NCBI RefSeq assembly: GCF_002294725.1
Contig: NZ_NSFT01000002.1
Location: 1 to 64,000, forward strand
Source of the DNA: Mesorhizobium sp. WSM4313
GTDB taxonomy: Bacteria; Pseudomonadota; Alphaproteobacteria; Rhizobiales; Rhizobiaceae
Length of the DNA stretch: 64,000 bases
Direction of reading: 5' to 3'
In this document: piece after piece, positions 56,058 through 64,000 of the stretch
Layout: every line of letters begins with the position of its first letter
Numbering within the stretch: the first letter of the stretch is position 1
Made by a program: the position numbers and the translations under genes
Notes under the pieces: model-generated
Databases searched by the model: none
The model's input: only the letters and a program-made list of their open reading frames with translations
Told to the model about the DNA's origin: nothing

Positions 56058-56828
56058 ATGCGTCGAACAGGAGATTGGGCCTTGACCGCGAAAACACCGA
56101 CCGCGCCGGTTCAAACGTGGAAGCACCTCATCTTGCTGGCCGTGCTTGGCACCGCCGCCTGTGTCGGCCTTTCGCTCGCGCTGAACTACCTGCTGCTTTT
56201 CAGCGACAGCCTCACACCTTTTGGCCGCGGGGCCGTTACGGCAATCATCGTGCCGATCGTCATCGGTCTGCCGCTGTTTGCCCTCGTCGGCTGGCAACAG
56301 ATCGAGATCCGCCGCTACCGGCAGGAACTCACCAGGTCCGGCACCTATGACCAGCTGACCGGCTGCCTGAACGGCAAGGTGTTCACCTCGATGGTCGACA
56401 GGAGGGCGCAGAGACCGGCCGGTCCGCGCTCGGGTGCCTTTCTGGTCATCCATCCGGAGCATCTGGCATCGATCAACCTGCGCTTCGGTCTCGAATGGGG
56501 CGACGAGGCCTTGCGGCTGATCGCATCGGCTATCCGATCCGCGGTGCGCCAGGACGATCTGATCGGCCGGATCGGAACCTCAATGTTCGGCGTCTTCCTG
56601 CCGGGCGCGAGCGAAGACGACGCCAAGGACGTCGGCGAGCGCATTCGCGGCACGGTCGGCGAGATCTATTTCGCGCCGAAAGGCGACAAGGACGTGCTTG
56701 CGATCAAAGTCGGCGGCGTCATTTTCGAGCGGGAGCTGGAATTCGAGGACATGTTCCGCTTCGCGGAGGAAGGCATGGCCGAGGCCCCGGACGAAGCCGG
56801 CCTGCGGCTGTCGCATGTCAACAACTGA
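56058..56828 (+). CDS. Membrane protein with degenerate GGDEF domain
   Basis: The 256-residue protein has two membrane segments (about 22-48 and 57-80) and a diguanylate cyclase-like domain from about residue 95 (TYDQLTGCLNGKVFTSMV). The active-site loop that is normally RxGGDEF reads RIGTSMFGVFLPG near residue 175, so catalytic residues are lost. It may bind c-di-GMP or a partner instead of making it. The start could be a few codons further in. Confidence 0.82.
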   Translation: MRRTGDWALTAKTPTAPVQTWKHLILLAVLGTAACVGLSLALNYLLLFSDSLTPFGRGAVTAIIVPIVIGLPLFALVGWQQIEIRRYRQELTRSGTYDQLTGCLNGKVFTSMVDRRAQRPAGPRSGAFLVIHPEHLASINLRFGLEWGDEALRLIASAIRSAVRQDDLIGRIGTSMFGVFLPGASEDDAKDVGERIRGTVGEIYFAPKGDKDVLAIKVGGVIFERELEFEDMFRFAEEGMAEAPDEAGLRLSHVNN

Positions 56829-56943
56829 GCTGCAACACCGGAGCTATGAACTGCGGAGTTCAGTTCAGCCGCTACACCTGCCTGTCTGCGGTTCCCTGCA
56901 GAGGTGTCGGTAGCGAAGCAAGTTGTCCGGTTTAGTAGCATCA

Positions 56944-57769
56944 TCATTTGTCCGCTTCGTATCGCGTTGAAGCGGAACACTTGGTCAGCCTGCTGCCCAT
57001 CCGCTCGATCTGCCCGTTCGTCCAGGGATGATTGATCTTGGTGAGCCTGTGCTCGATGCCGTTCTCGTCGCAGACACGATCGAAGATTTGGTGGAAGGCA
57101 TATTTGTGGCGAGCATGGTTGGTGAACTGGAGGCCGTCGTCGGTTAGCACCGTATGGATGGTGTAGGGAGCCGCTGCGATTAGATTGCGCAGGAATGGGG
57201 CCGCGACCATCTTGCCGGCCTCTGGACGGAGTTCGGCATAGGCGAACTTGGACGTCCGGTCGATCCCGACGAACAGGCGCAGCTTGCCCTCGTACCTCTG
57301 CACCCCGGCGATGCGATGTGGAAGAAGCCGATCGGATAGGCTTTGCACTTCTTCTTCGCCGGCTTGTCGCCTGCGATCTCCGGGAGGGACTCATGCCCTG
57401 CCGCTGCAGGCAGCGACGCAATGAAGACCGCGAGAGGTGGGGATCGTCGGCTGAAGCGCATGGAGACGGTCACGAGTGGCAGCAATGTCTGCTTGCGGAA
57501 GGCGACGACGTCGCCTCCTCCTCCTACGACAGCGCCGACGAGTGCGGGTCTTGCGGCCCGGCCGGCAGGTCGGCGACCGAGCTGCGCTTCTTCCACTTGG
57601 CAACTGTCTTCTGGTTGATGCTGTAGCGCTTTGCCAGAGCCCTCTCTTGACTATTCTGTATGGCTCTACGGATCGCCGCTGTCGTCGTGCCGAACCTGCC
57701 CGATAGCGCATCTCTCCATGCCTGGGAAAATAATGCAGCATCAAAGCTTGGGATCAAACACCTTAGCAA
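56944..57769 (-). pseudogene. Frameshifted IS481-like transposase
   Basis: Three minus-strand frames together resemble one IS481-family transposase. The N-terminal helix-turn-helix (ALAKRYSINQKTVAKWKKRS) lies in one frame (57524-57769). A middle part with GDKPAKKKCKAYPIGFFHI lies in another (57180-57596). The DDE region with KLRLFVGIDRTSKFAYAEL and LTKINHPWTNGQIERM lies in the last (56944-57348). At least two frameshifts are needed and the C-terminus is cut short. No clear terminal inverted repeats were found. Confidence 0.85.
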
Positions 57770-57833
57770 GCTGTGAAGAAATCCACTTGCGGGCGATGAA
57801 GTCCGCTTCTACGCACTTCAAACTTAACTTAGA

Positions 57834-58445
57834 TCACGCGCGTAGACAATTTGCTGCTTGCAGGGCTTCTTCCAGTTCCAAAGCGGCAACGAGCTTCGCG
57901 GCCTCCTTCCAATGCAGCGCCACGTCCGCACGCGTATTAGCGCGGGCCGACCGAAAGGCAGGCAGATCGCCCGCAAGTGCCTTTAGGTCGCGCAATACGG
58001 ACGCGATGTGTGGCCATGGAAAATCTGTCGGGTCGCCGATGTCCCGGTCGGCGCCCACGATCATTTCCAGCTTCGCGATGATCCCAGCAAGCGACAGAGC
58101 TGTAACGCCGGGGATAGAATCCTGAAATCTTAGTGCCTCCGTCATGGCAAATACCTCGGCCTCGCAAGCCACCTCATATTCCGCCCTCGCTCCTGGCGTG
58201 GCCCCCTGCATGCGCCGAGACACGGACTTACCCGAGGTCAATACCTGAATTCCGGTACTGGCCATTATTCGTGCCTCCAAACGCTGTTGCACCCGGCACA
58301 ACAGCAATGAGACGTATTGAGCTTGATGCCACTCGCCCCAGAGGCTCAAAGCGGGGTCCATTTCTGCCCCGGCCGGCCCGTTACGCTTGCCGCCTTGCTG
58401 GCCGATGACGAAAGGCAAACTCGTGGTATTGTCGGAATCAGCCAT
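57834..58445 (-). CDS. Hypothetical protein
   Basis: The 203-residue protein is acidic, likely soluble, and mostly helical, with no recognised family. It starts at the ATG at 58445, with TGGAG about seven bases upstream. It is divergent from a small ribbon-helix-helix gene and sits beside a broken transposase, so it may be acquired. The function is not known. Confidence 0.6.
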   Translation of the reverse strand: MADSDNTTSLPFVIGQQGGKRNGPAGAEMDPALSLWGEWHQAQYVSLLLCRVQQRLEARIMASTGIQVLTSGKSVSRRMQGATPGARAEYEVACEAEVFAMTEALRFQDSIPGVTALSLAGIIAKLEMIVGADRDIGDPTDFPWPHIASVLRDLKALAGDLPAFRSARANTRADVALHWKEAAKLVAALELEEALQAANCLRA

Positions 58446-58531
58446 GATCCGAGCTCCAGTCAGCTTGGGATGTGGTCAGGCCGGGCGACGTGTTGAAGGC
58501 ACGTCGTTCGGCTGCGGGTAGCGACCACCTA

Positions 58532-58547
58532 CGTACATACCGTACAT
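58532..58547. promoter_or_regulatory. Direct repeat operator candidate upstream of the ribbon-helix-helix gene
   Basis: Two copies of CGTACAT (58532-58538 and 58541-58547), nine bases apart start to start, lie between the hypothetical gene and the ribbon-helix-helix gene. Ribbon-helix-helix proteins often bind tandem half-sites in their own promoters, so this may be an autoregulatory operator. Confidence 0.45.
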
Positions 58548-58561
58548 TACGGATATTGAGA

Positions 58562-58729
58562 TTGTCAAATACACCGAACCCATCGGAAGTAAAAAATGAG
58601 CGTTTCGAGTTGCGCCTGTCGGGCGACTTGCTAATCCGGATTGACGAATGGCGTCGCAAACAACCGGACTTGCCTACTCGATCGGAGGCGATTCGTCGCT
58701 TGGTGGAAATGAGCTTGGACCGGAAGTGA
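58562..58729 (+). CDS. Small ribbon-helix-helix (CopG/Arc-like) protein
   Basis: The core FELRLSGDLLIRIDEWRRKQ, then LPTRSEAIRRLVEMSL, is a full ribbon-helix-helix DNA-binding domain of about 45 residues. The TTG at 58562 gives a 55-residue protein; a longer reading from 58472 would put the operator-like repeat inside the gene, so the shorter form is preferred. No toxin gene is obvious next to it, so an antitoxin role is only one possibility. Confidence 0.65.
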   Translation: MSNTPNPSEVKNERFELRLSGDLLIRIDEWRRKQPDLPTRSEAIRRLVEMSLDRK

Positions 58730-59259
58730 TTGGAAGGCGGATGCGAAAATTGCCGGCCACGGCGGACACGCACCGACTCCCCATTCATCAATGTTGGGCT
58801 ATGCCGTCGCGACCTACCTTGGCCCGGATCGCAGTTCTTCGGGTGGACAAAGATCCGTTAAGACTAATGGGTCCCCCTCGCGATTGCGCTCTTAAACGGC
58901 GCCCGAGCGAACAGCTACAGTCGGCCAGTTAAGCGATGATCCGCTCATCAGCTTGCTACCCGTGGTGCGCTGATTAGTCCGGCCCACGCCGGAAAGTACG
59001 GCAACCATCTGCGTCAGCTACACCACATCCCGGGATATGATTCGCGCCCAAGACCACTCTCAAAATAAGCGACACAGGTCCCTTTGAGTCGCGAATCGGC
59101 GGCAGGAGGCGGTGAATAGGCTGTTCCGAAATTGCAAGGAAACGGCGAAACTAGGCGAAATCGATGAAGCACAGCTACTGCAGCCTCACATGTGCGCGTG
59201 AGGAGACATACTCGGGATTGTTCCGCGTATGTCAGGCTAGCAAGAAGGAGATATCCACG
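58730..59259. other. Long intergenic region with no convincing gene
   Basis: These 530 bases lie between the ribbon-helix-helix gene and the XRE regulator gene. Only short spurious frames are seen. A hairpin with arms TCCGGC and GCCGGA (58978-58983, 58988-58993) could be a weak terminator. Confidence 0.5.
59245..59250 (+). promoter_or_regulatory. Ribosome binding site deciding the XRE regulator start
   Basis: AAGGAG at 59245-59250 lies nine bases before the ATG at 59260. An earlier in-frame ATG at 59164 has no such site, so the shorter protein is chosen. Confidence 0.75.
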
Positions 59260-60192
59260 ATGACCGCATCCCAATATACGAGTGAGGCGGGCGCGGCCCT
59301 CTGCCTCCGCGAACTTCGGACTCAATTGGGCATTTCTCAAAAAGAGCTGGCGAAGAAAATGGGAACGACCCCACAGATTGTCTCTCGATGGGAAAAAGGG
59401 ACGGAAACGTTGAGCGTTGAACAGGTGAACGATCTTTGCATCACTTTGAACTGTTCCGCCGGGCAGCTGTTGGCCGGTATAAATGGCGCTGAGAGACAAC
59501 CCGCGAGACGCTCACGACATGGGGATGCAGAGATTCGATATGGTACGCTGAGGGCAAAAATGGCGTTTGGAACGCGCAATTACCCGATCAGCGAGTATGC
59601 GCGCGCATCAGTTCTACTTCAACTCCGGATTCTTAACAATCCGCGCCTGAGCGGAAAGAGCCGTAAATGGATTTACTGCGTAAGCCTTGACAATAGAACC
59701 GTACTTCTCAATCCAAAATATTTACAATATATTGAACTAATTGGCGAAGACGTCGAAGCTACGCCACAATACTATGATCGGGAAATCTATCGAGCTCTCG
59801 ATGGTTGGGACACTGGAGATTATCCAGATGAACTTAAGAAGGAGTGCGAGAGTATCATTGCAACGGTCGGCGAAGAAGAGATCGCGCGGATGGTTTCTTG
59901 TGTTCGTGTCACCTACCACAGTGGAGAGGATCAGTGGAATTTCCTGGATGACGGGAGCGCCATCACGATTTTCGGACTGGAAGCTGCGACCTTTGACGTT
60001 GCCAACTGTACGTTCGCTGAAATTGAGGAGGAGGGCTACTATCGGGGACGGCACGCCAACCTTGACCATGTTGCAGTTATGGAGGTTCCGAGCGATCGCT
60101 ACCATAAACTGACCCGTAGCAGGCCAAAGGCAAATCGACGAAGGGCGATGCCTCTGTCCAGCCAACATGAGGTTGCGGTGTCGACTGTATAG
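59260..60192 (+). CDS. XRE-type regulator with an unrecognised C-terminal domain
   Basis: The 310-residue protein has an N-terminal helix-turn-helix of the XRE/Cro family (LRTQLGISQKELAKKMGTTP, then VSRWEKGTETLS, residues about 18-75). About 200 residues follow that I do not recognise, with phrases such as SRKWIYCVSLDNRTVLLNP and DDGSAITIFGLEAATFDV. The C-terminal part may sense a ligand or partner. The gene is lower in GC than its neighbours and sits in a region with a transposase remnant, so it may have been acquired. Confidence 0.78.
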   Translation: MTASQYTSEAGAALCLRELRTQLGISQKELAKKMGTTPQIVSRWEKGTETLSVEQVNDLCITLNCSAGQLLAGINGAERQPARRSRHGDAEIRYGTLRAKMAFGTRNYPISEYARASVLLQLRILNNPRLSGKSRKWIYCVSLDNRTVLLNPKYLQYIELIGEDVEATPQYYDREIYRALDGWDTGDYPDELKKECESIIATVGEEEIARMVSCVRVTYHSGEDQWNFLDDGSAITIFGLEAATFDVANCTFAEIEEEGYYRGRHANLDHVAVMEVPSDRYHKLTRSRPKANRRRAMPLSSQHEVAVSTV

Positions 60193-60311
60193 GCTGGTGC
60201 TGCGAGAGAGGATTGAACTCTAACTCATTTAAGTAAAATCAATAACTTACTGGACATTTTGTAACGTTGTGACGACCAACAAAATGACCCTGAAAGCCAG
60301 GACTGAACCCT

Positions 60312-61545
60312 CTACCTCAGCCCGTGCGCTATTAGTCGAGTGGCCGGCATCCGCCGAAGCGCCATCATAGCGACAACACCGAGCAACGGGCCAGGCACCA
60401 GGACCAGGAAGCTCCAGCGCCAACCTACAGTCTCCGCCATGTATGACACCAGATGGATGGAGCAAAAAGTGAGTGCGATGCCGACGCTTAGCTGTAGGGA
60501 AAGCGCCGTGCCCACGTAGCGTTGATCGCTCAATTCGGTTGCCATGGCCGAGAACTGCGCGGAATCGCCGATGACGGTCGCTCCCCACAGGATGGCAACG
60601 ACGGCGAACAACCAGAACGGACCGGCGAAGGTCAGGCCGATCGTCAATGCGCAGAGGCCGGATACAGCCAGCCGCCGTGGAGGTGCGACCGAAGCGGTCC
60701 GCCACGATGCCGCCGGCAATCGAGCCGATCCCGCCCGACGCCACGACCAAGAACGCCAGCAAGGAGGCGGCGCCCGGATCCCCAGTGCCCAGGCCGGGGC
60801 CTCCTGCCCTGATGTAGGCCAGTATCCAGCCCCACATGGCGTAGAGCTCCCACATGTGACCGAGATAGCCAAGATTGGCGAGCATCAGCGCGCGGTTGCG
60901 CACCAGCGTTTTTATGTGGCGAGGGTCGAATGCCGACCTCGCGAAGGGATGAGGCCCTTCCTCGCCCAGCCAGAGGATCAACAAAGCTCCAGCCAGTGCT
61001 GCGACGGAGGTGGCCACGATGACGCTTTGCCAAGCCAATTCGTCAACTCGGGCTGATACCAGATGAGGAAAGGCAGAACCAAGCGTCAGCGCAGCGAGGA
61101 GGGCGCCGAGCGCCGTTCCCCGTCCGCGACTAAACCATGTCGATACCAGTTTCACCGCTGGTGGATACACGCCCGCCAGGGCCAGGCCGGTGACAAAACG
61201 GGCGACCAGCAGCACGCCGACGGAGGGCGCGAACAAGAGGGAGAGGTTGGCAGCCGCCGCCGTCAAGGCGCTGACGCCGATCAGCTTGCGAAGCGAAAAC
61301 ACATCCGGAAGGCCGGCCATGCTGGAGGCCAACGCGCCTATGGCAAAGCCGATCTGCACGGCACCGGTTATCCACGCGCCCTGCGCAAGAGAAAGGTCCC
61401 ACAGCCGGGTCAGCTGCGGCGCAATCGCCGTTGCTGAAAACCATGTCGTCATCGGCAGGAAGGCGCCTACTGAGACCACGCTTAGCATCAACCAGCGCCG
61501 CGCGGCGCTGGTTGCGGTGACATTCGCGGCTGTCATGTGGTCCAT
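60312..61545 (-). pseudogene. Frameshifted MFS transporter gene
   Basis: The first part from the ATG at 61545 reads a normal MFS protein with early segments (LMLSVVSVGAFLPMTTWF) and the conserved loop after helix 2. Near 60671-60680 the frame breaks after ADRFGRTST. The next frame continues the same protein (LAVSGLCALTIGLTFAGPFW through HLVSYMAETVGWRWSFLV) to 60312. One base added or lost would join them. The family is MFS drug or metabolite exporters. It is downstream of the peroxiredoxin gene. Confidence 0.8.
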
Positions 61546-61555
61546 GTCCGTCGGC

Positions 61556-62218
61556 TCAGGCCGCGATGGAGCCCTGCAATCGTTTGAGCACCGGAAGAAG
61601 GTCGGCCGGGTCGGGTCTGCGCGTGTAGTCCGGGCTGACCTCGGCATAGGCGATGATGCCGTCTTGCCCGACCACGAAACGAGCCGGCATCGGCAAGGTC
61701 CAAGAACGATCCTCATTGATAAGCGGCAGGTCGACGCCGAAGCCGCGATACAAGTCGATCAGATCGTCGGGCAGGCGAAACCGCAGGCCGAAGGCATCGG
61801 CGACCCTACCGCCGGCGTCGCTCAGCATCGGGAATGCTATCTGCTTGTCGAGCTTGGCCTTGCGGCCGTTCGCCAGCGACTGCGGGGAGATGGAAATCAG
61901 CTGTGCCCCGGTCGCCTGGATTGCTGGCCAAGCTTCCTGCAAGGCGGCAAGCTCGATGTTGCAGTAGGGGCACCAGACTCCGCGATAAAAACTAAGCACC
62001 AAGGGACCCCGGGTAAGCAGATCGCTGGATGCGACAGACCCGCCATCAGCCTCCGGCAATGTGAATATTGGCGCAACGGCGCCTGCCTTTAAGGCTTGGG
62101 CCGCCTGACCCGACGCTATGAGTTCGGCGGTCGCACGGCGCATAACCTCGACCGCTTGCTTGGGAGCCTTGCTTTCAAAGTCGGGTTTGAAGGCATCGAG
62201 CTTTTCCTGAAGAGACAT
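61556..62218 (-). CDS. Peroxiredoxin-like (AhpC/TSA) protein
   Basis: The 220-residue protein has a thioredoxin-like fold with the redox pair Cys83 and Cys86 in GVWCPYCN. Such proteins reduce peroxides or disulfides with thiol partners. The ATG at 62218 is used because an upstream extension is non-homologous. It is divergent from a LysR regulator gene and followed by the MFS gene after 10 bases, a typical LysR-controlled pair. Confidence 0.88.
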   Translation of the reverse strand: MSLQEKLDAFKPDFESKAPKQAVEVMRRATAELIASGQAAQALKAGAVAPIFTLPEADGGSVASSDLLTRGPLVLSFYRGVWCPYCNIELAALQEAWPAIQATGAQLISISPQSLANGRKAKLDKQIAFPMLSDAGGRVADAFGLRFRLPDDLIDLYRGFGVDLPLINEDRSWTLPMPARFVVGQDGIIAYAEVSPDYTRRPDPADLLPVLKRLQGSIAA

Positions 62219-62323
62219 GAAACACTCCAAATCTTGACCGCACGGCTTGCGGAGCAATGTCCTCGCCTATTTCCAGAAAGGGGGGTAGCTTGCCAAAGAG
62301 CATAGCAATCATCCGGAAAACGA

Positions 62324-63214
62324 ATGGCCGACAGACTGCAGGAACTTGAGGTTTTCGTGCGGGTGGCCGAACGGGCAAATCTTTCCCAAGTCGCACGTGA
62401 GATCGGTCTGTCGCAGCCGTCGGTGTCGCGGATTCTGAACGATCTGGAGGCGCGCATCGGTGCCCGCCTACTCATCCGCACCAGTCGCAAGGTCGGGCTG
62501 ACCGAGGCCGGGCAAGTCTACCTCGACCAGATCCGGCCGCTGCTGGCGGATCTTGGGGCAGCGGCCGACACCGCAGCAGGCAATGAGGAGTTACGCGGCG
62601 TTCTGCGGGTCGAGCTGTCAGTCACATTCGGGGTGCGCGCGGTCATTCCTCGCTTGCCCAGCCTTCTCGCCGAGCATCCCGATCTCTCTGTCGAGTTGAT
62701 GATGGACGATCGCCGGCGCAGTCTCGCTGAGGAGGGCGCCGATGTTGCGATACGGCTTGGCCTGCTCGACAATTCCAGCATGATGGCGCGCAAGGTCGGG
62801 CAGACGCCTCGGTTGCTCGTTGCCGCGCCGGAATACATTGCTCGGCACGGTCAGCCGAGCAGCCCTGCGGATCTGGCGAAGCACCAGGTGATCTTCGGGC
62901 CCTCCGACAGTTCCGGCGCGACGTTTCAGGAGCTGGCGGATCCGCAGGTCCGGTTTGTGCTGCCCGAAAGTCCTCGCATCAGGGTCTCGAGCTCGGCCGG
63001 CGTTACAGCGTGTGTTGTGGCTGGGCTTGGCGTAGCATTCGGTTCGGGATGGATGTTCGACGCCGAGCTGAAGGACGGCCGTCTGTGTCGGCTGCTGCCG
63101 GATTTTGCGCTGCCGACCATACCTATCCATGCTCTGTTCCCGGCCGGGCGTCAGCCGAGCAAGCGGGCCAGAGGATTTGCCGACTGGTTAAGCAAGTCAC
63201 TTGGTTCGTCATGA
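62324..63214 (+). CDS. LysR family transcriptional regulator
   Basis: The 296-residue protein has the LysR helix-turn-helix at the N-terminus (FVRVAERANLSQVAREIGLS, then QPSVSRILNDLEARIGARLL) and a substrate-binding effector domain from about residue 90. LysR proteins usually control the divergent neighbour, here the peroxiredoxin and MFS genes. The 105-base spacer contains TTGC-N3-GCAA at 62247-62257, an inverted repeat that could be part of its binding site. The inducer is unknown. Confidence 0.92.
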   Translation: MADRLQELEVFVRVAERANLSQVAREIGLSQPSVSRILNDLEARIGARLLIRTSRKVGLTEAGQVYLDQIRPLLADLGAAADTAAGNEELRGVLRVELSVTFGVRAVIPRLPSLLAEHPDLSVELMMDDRRRSLAEEGADVAIRLGLLDNSSMMARKVGQTPRLLVAAPEYIARHGQPSSPADLAKHQVIFGPSDSSGATFQELADPQVRFVLPESPRIRVSSSAGVTACVVAGLGVAFGSGWMFDAELKDGRLCRLLPDFALPTIPIHALFPAGRQPSKRARGFADWLSKSLGSS

Positions 63215-63351
63215 TAAGTCGCTGCCACTGGCCAGCGGTATCACACCCCCTAGTCCGCAATGCGCGCCGCTTTGCCCAACGCGATCAACTAGGTTAGTCT
63301 CGCAATATGCGCCGTCGCTGATAAACCATTTCGCTGAGGGGGCGAGATTTC

Positions 63352-64000
63352 ATGGAGATGCAGCAGGTCCGCTATTTTTTGGCCCTGTCTAACACGTTAA
63401 ATTTCACCAGGGCGGCCGAGGAGTGCAACGTCACTCAGCCGGCCCTTACGCGCGCGATCAAGACGCTTGAAGAGGAGCTAGGGGGAGAGCTACTTCGGCG
63501 CGAGCGTCAGCACTCGCACCTTACCGAGCTTGGGCGTCGAATGCTGCCCCTGCTGCAACAGTGCTATGATGCGGCCACTTCCGCCAAGTCACTGGCCAAG
63601 GCTGTGCAAAGCAGTGACGTGGCACCCCTCAACGTCACGATATCCAACAGCATCAACATAGCGTTACTGGTTTCGCCCTTCACGGAGCTTTTCCGGGCCT
63701 ATCCCGGCGCCCACCTCAAGATCAATCGTGGTTCGCCCGCTGCTGTCGTCGACGCGTTGAAGAGTGGCGACGTCGAGCTGGCAATTGCCGGCCCCCTGGG
63801 ACCGGCTTGGGACCGCCTGGACGTATGGCCGCTGTTTCGGGAAGAGATTGAACTCGCTGTAAATTCAGACCATCCGCTCGCCCGGCGAAACGAGGCCGAT
63901 GTCGCGCTGGCGCAGCTTGCCGCCGAACCCGTGCTCAGTCGGATCGATTGGGAGACGAGCGAGGAGCTGTCGCGCTCCCTGTCCGCCAGGGGTCTTACGC
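63352..64000 (+). CDS. LysR family transcriptional regulator, 3' end outside window
   Basis: From the ATG at 63352 the frame stays open to the end of the window (216 codons). The N-terminus MEMQQVRYFLALSNTLNFTR, then AAEECNVTQPALTRAIKTLE, is a typical LysR helix-turn-helix, and the effector domain begins about residue 90. GAGGGGG lies about eight bases before the start. The last third is missing, so target and effector cannot be judged. Confidence 0.9.
   Translation, partial: MEMQQVRYFLALSNTLNFTRAAEECNVTQPALTRAIKTLEEELGGELLRRERQHSHLTELGRRMLPLLQQCYDAATSAKSLAKAVQSSDVAPLNVTISNSINIALLVSPFTELFRAYPGAHLKINRGSPAAVVDALKSGDVELAIAGPLGPAWDRLDVWPLFREEIELAVNSDHPLARRNEADVALAQLAAEPVLSRIDWETSEELSRSLSARGLT

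Noticed and set aside
56821..57833. Intact insertion sequence
   Set aside because: Transposase fragments need at least two frameshifts, and no terminal inverted repeats or target duplications could be matched.
58562..58729. Toxin-antitoxin pair with the divergent 203-residue gene
   Set aside because: Type II pairs are normally co-directional and overlapping, and the larger protein has no toxin motif, so only a weak association is stated.

Overview
The window is a high-GC alphaproteobacterial chromosome segment, most likely from Mesorhizobium or a close relative in the Rhizobiales. The evidence is the zwf-pgl-edd operon, the Tad pilus cluster, a RIME-type double palindrome, a LapG-type protease next to a giant RTX adhesin, and dense overlapping gene packing. 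No rRNA, tRNA or CRISPR array was seen.

Layout. 1-12.8 kb holds core metabolism: an FAD amine oxidase, an SH3 membrane protein, an atypical Mur ligase, an SDR, the Entner-Doudoroff operon zwf-pgl-edd with a strong terminator, a von Willebrand factor A protein, a GlxA-type regulator and folD. 13.0-22.4 kb is a surface polysaccharide cluster: a Wzz/GumC protein, a flippase, three coupled glycosyltransferase genes on the minus strand, a GT2 enzyme and an O-antigen ligase-like polymerase. proC and an SAF-domain oxidoreductase follow, converging with overlapping 3' ends.

24.9-37.1 kb is a type I secretion and adhesion locus: a TolC-like protein, an ABC exporter, an HlyD adaptor, a ribbon-helix-helix protein, a LapG-like cysteine protease, and a 1742-residue adhesin with VCBS-like and RTX repeats. 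It is followed by a small secreted Cys protein, a lytic transglycosylase and an LpoA-like lipoprotein whose 5' end contains the RIME. 39.9-41.2 kb has a small ORF, an acyltransferase remnant and an isoprenylcysteine methyltransferase-like protein.

41.2-54.3 kb is a complete-looking Tad/Flp pilus locus in two divergent arms: cpaA, tadD, tadC, tadB and cpaF leftward; flp, cpaB, cpaC, a small lipoprotein, tadG, two tadE-like genes and cpaE rightward. An L,D-transpeptidase and a coiled-coil membrane protein are coupled to the end of the rightward arm. The pilin gene, which is only 56 codons, has a sigma70-like promoter with a perfect TTAA-N7-TTAA CtrA box just upstream.

54.4-56.8 kb carries a membrane protein, an SNase-like protein and a degenerate GGDEF protein. 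56.9-60.2 kb looks acquired or decaying: a frameshifted IS481-type transposase, a hypothetical gene divergent from a ribbon-helix-helix gene with a repeated motif between them, and an XRE regulator with an unrecognised C-terminal domain. 60.3-64.0 kb has a frameshifted MFS gene, a peroxiredoxin, a divergent LysR regulator, and a second LysR gene cut by the window end. The common theme of the central 40 kb is the cell surface: polysaccharide, adhesin, pilus and wall remodelling.
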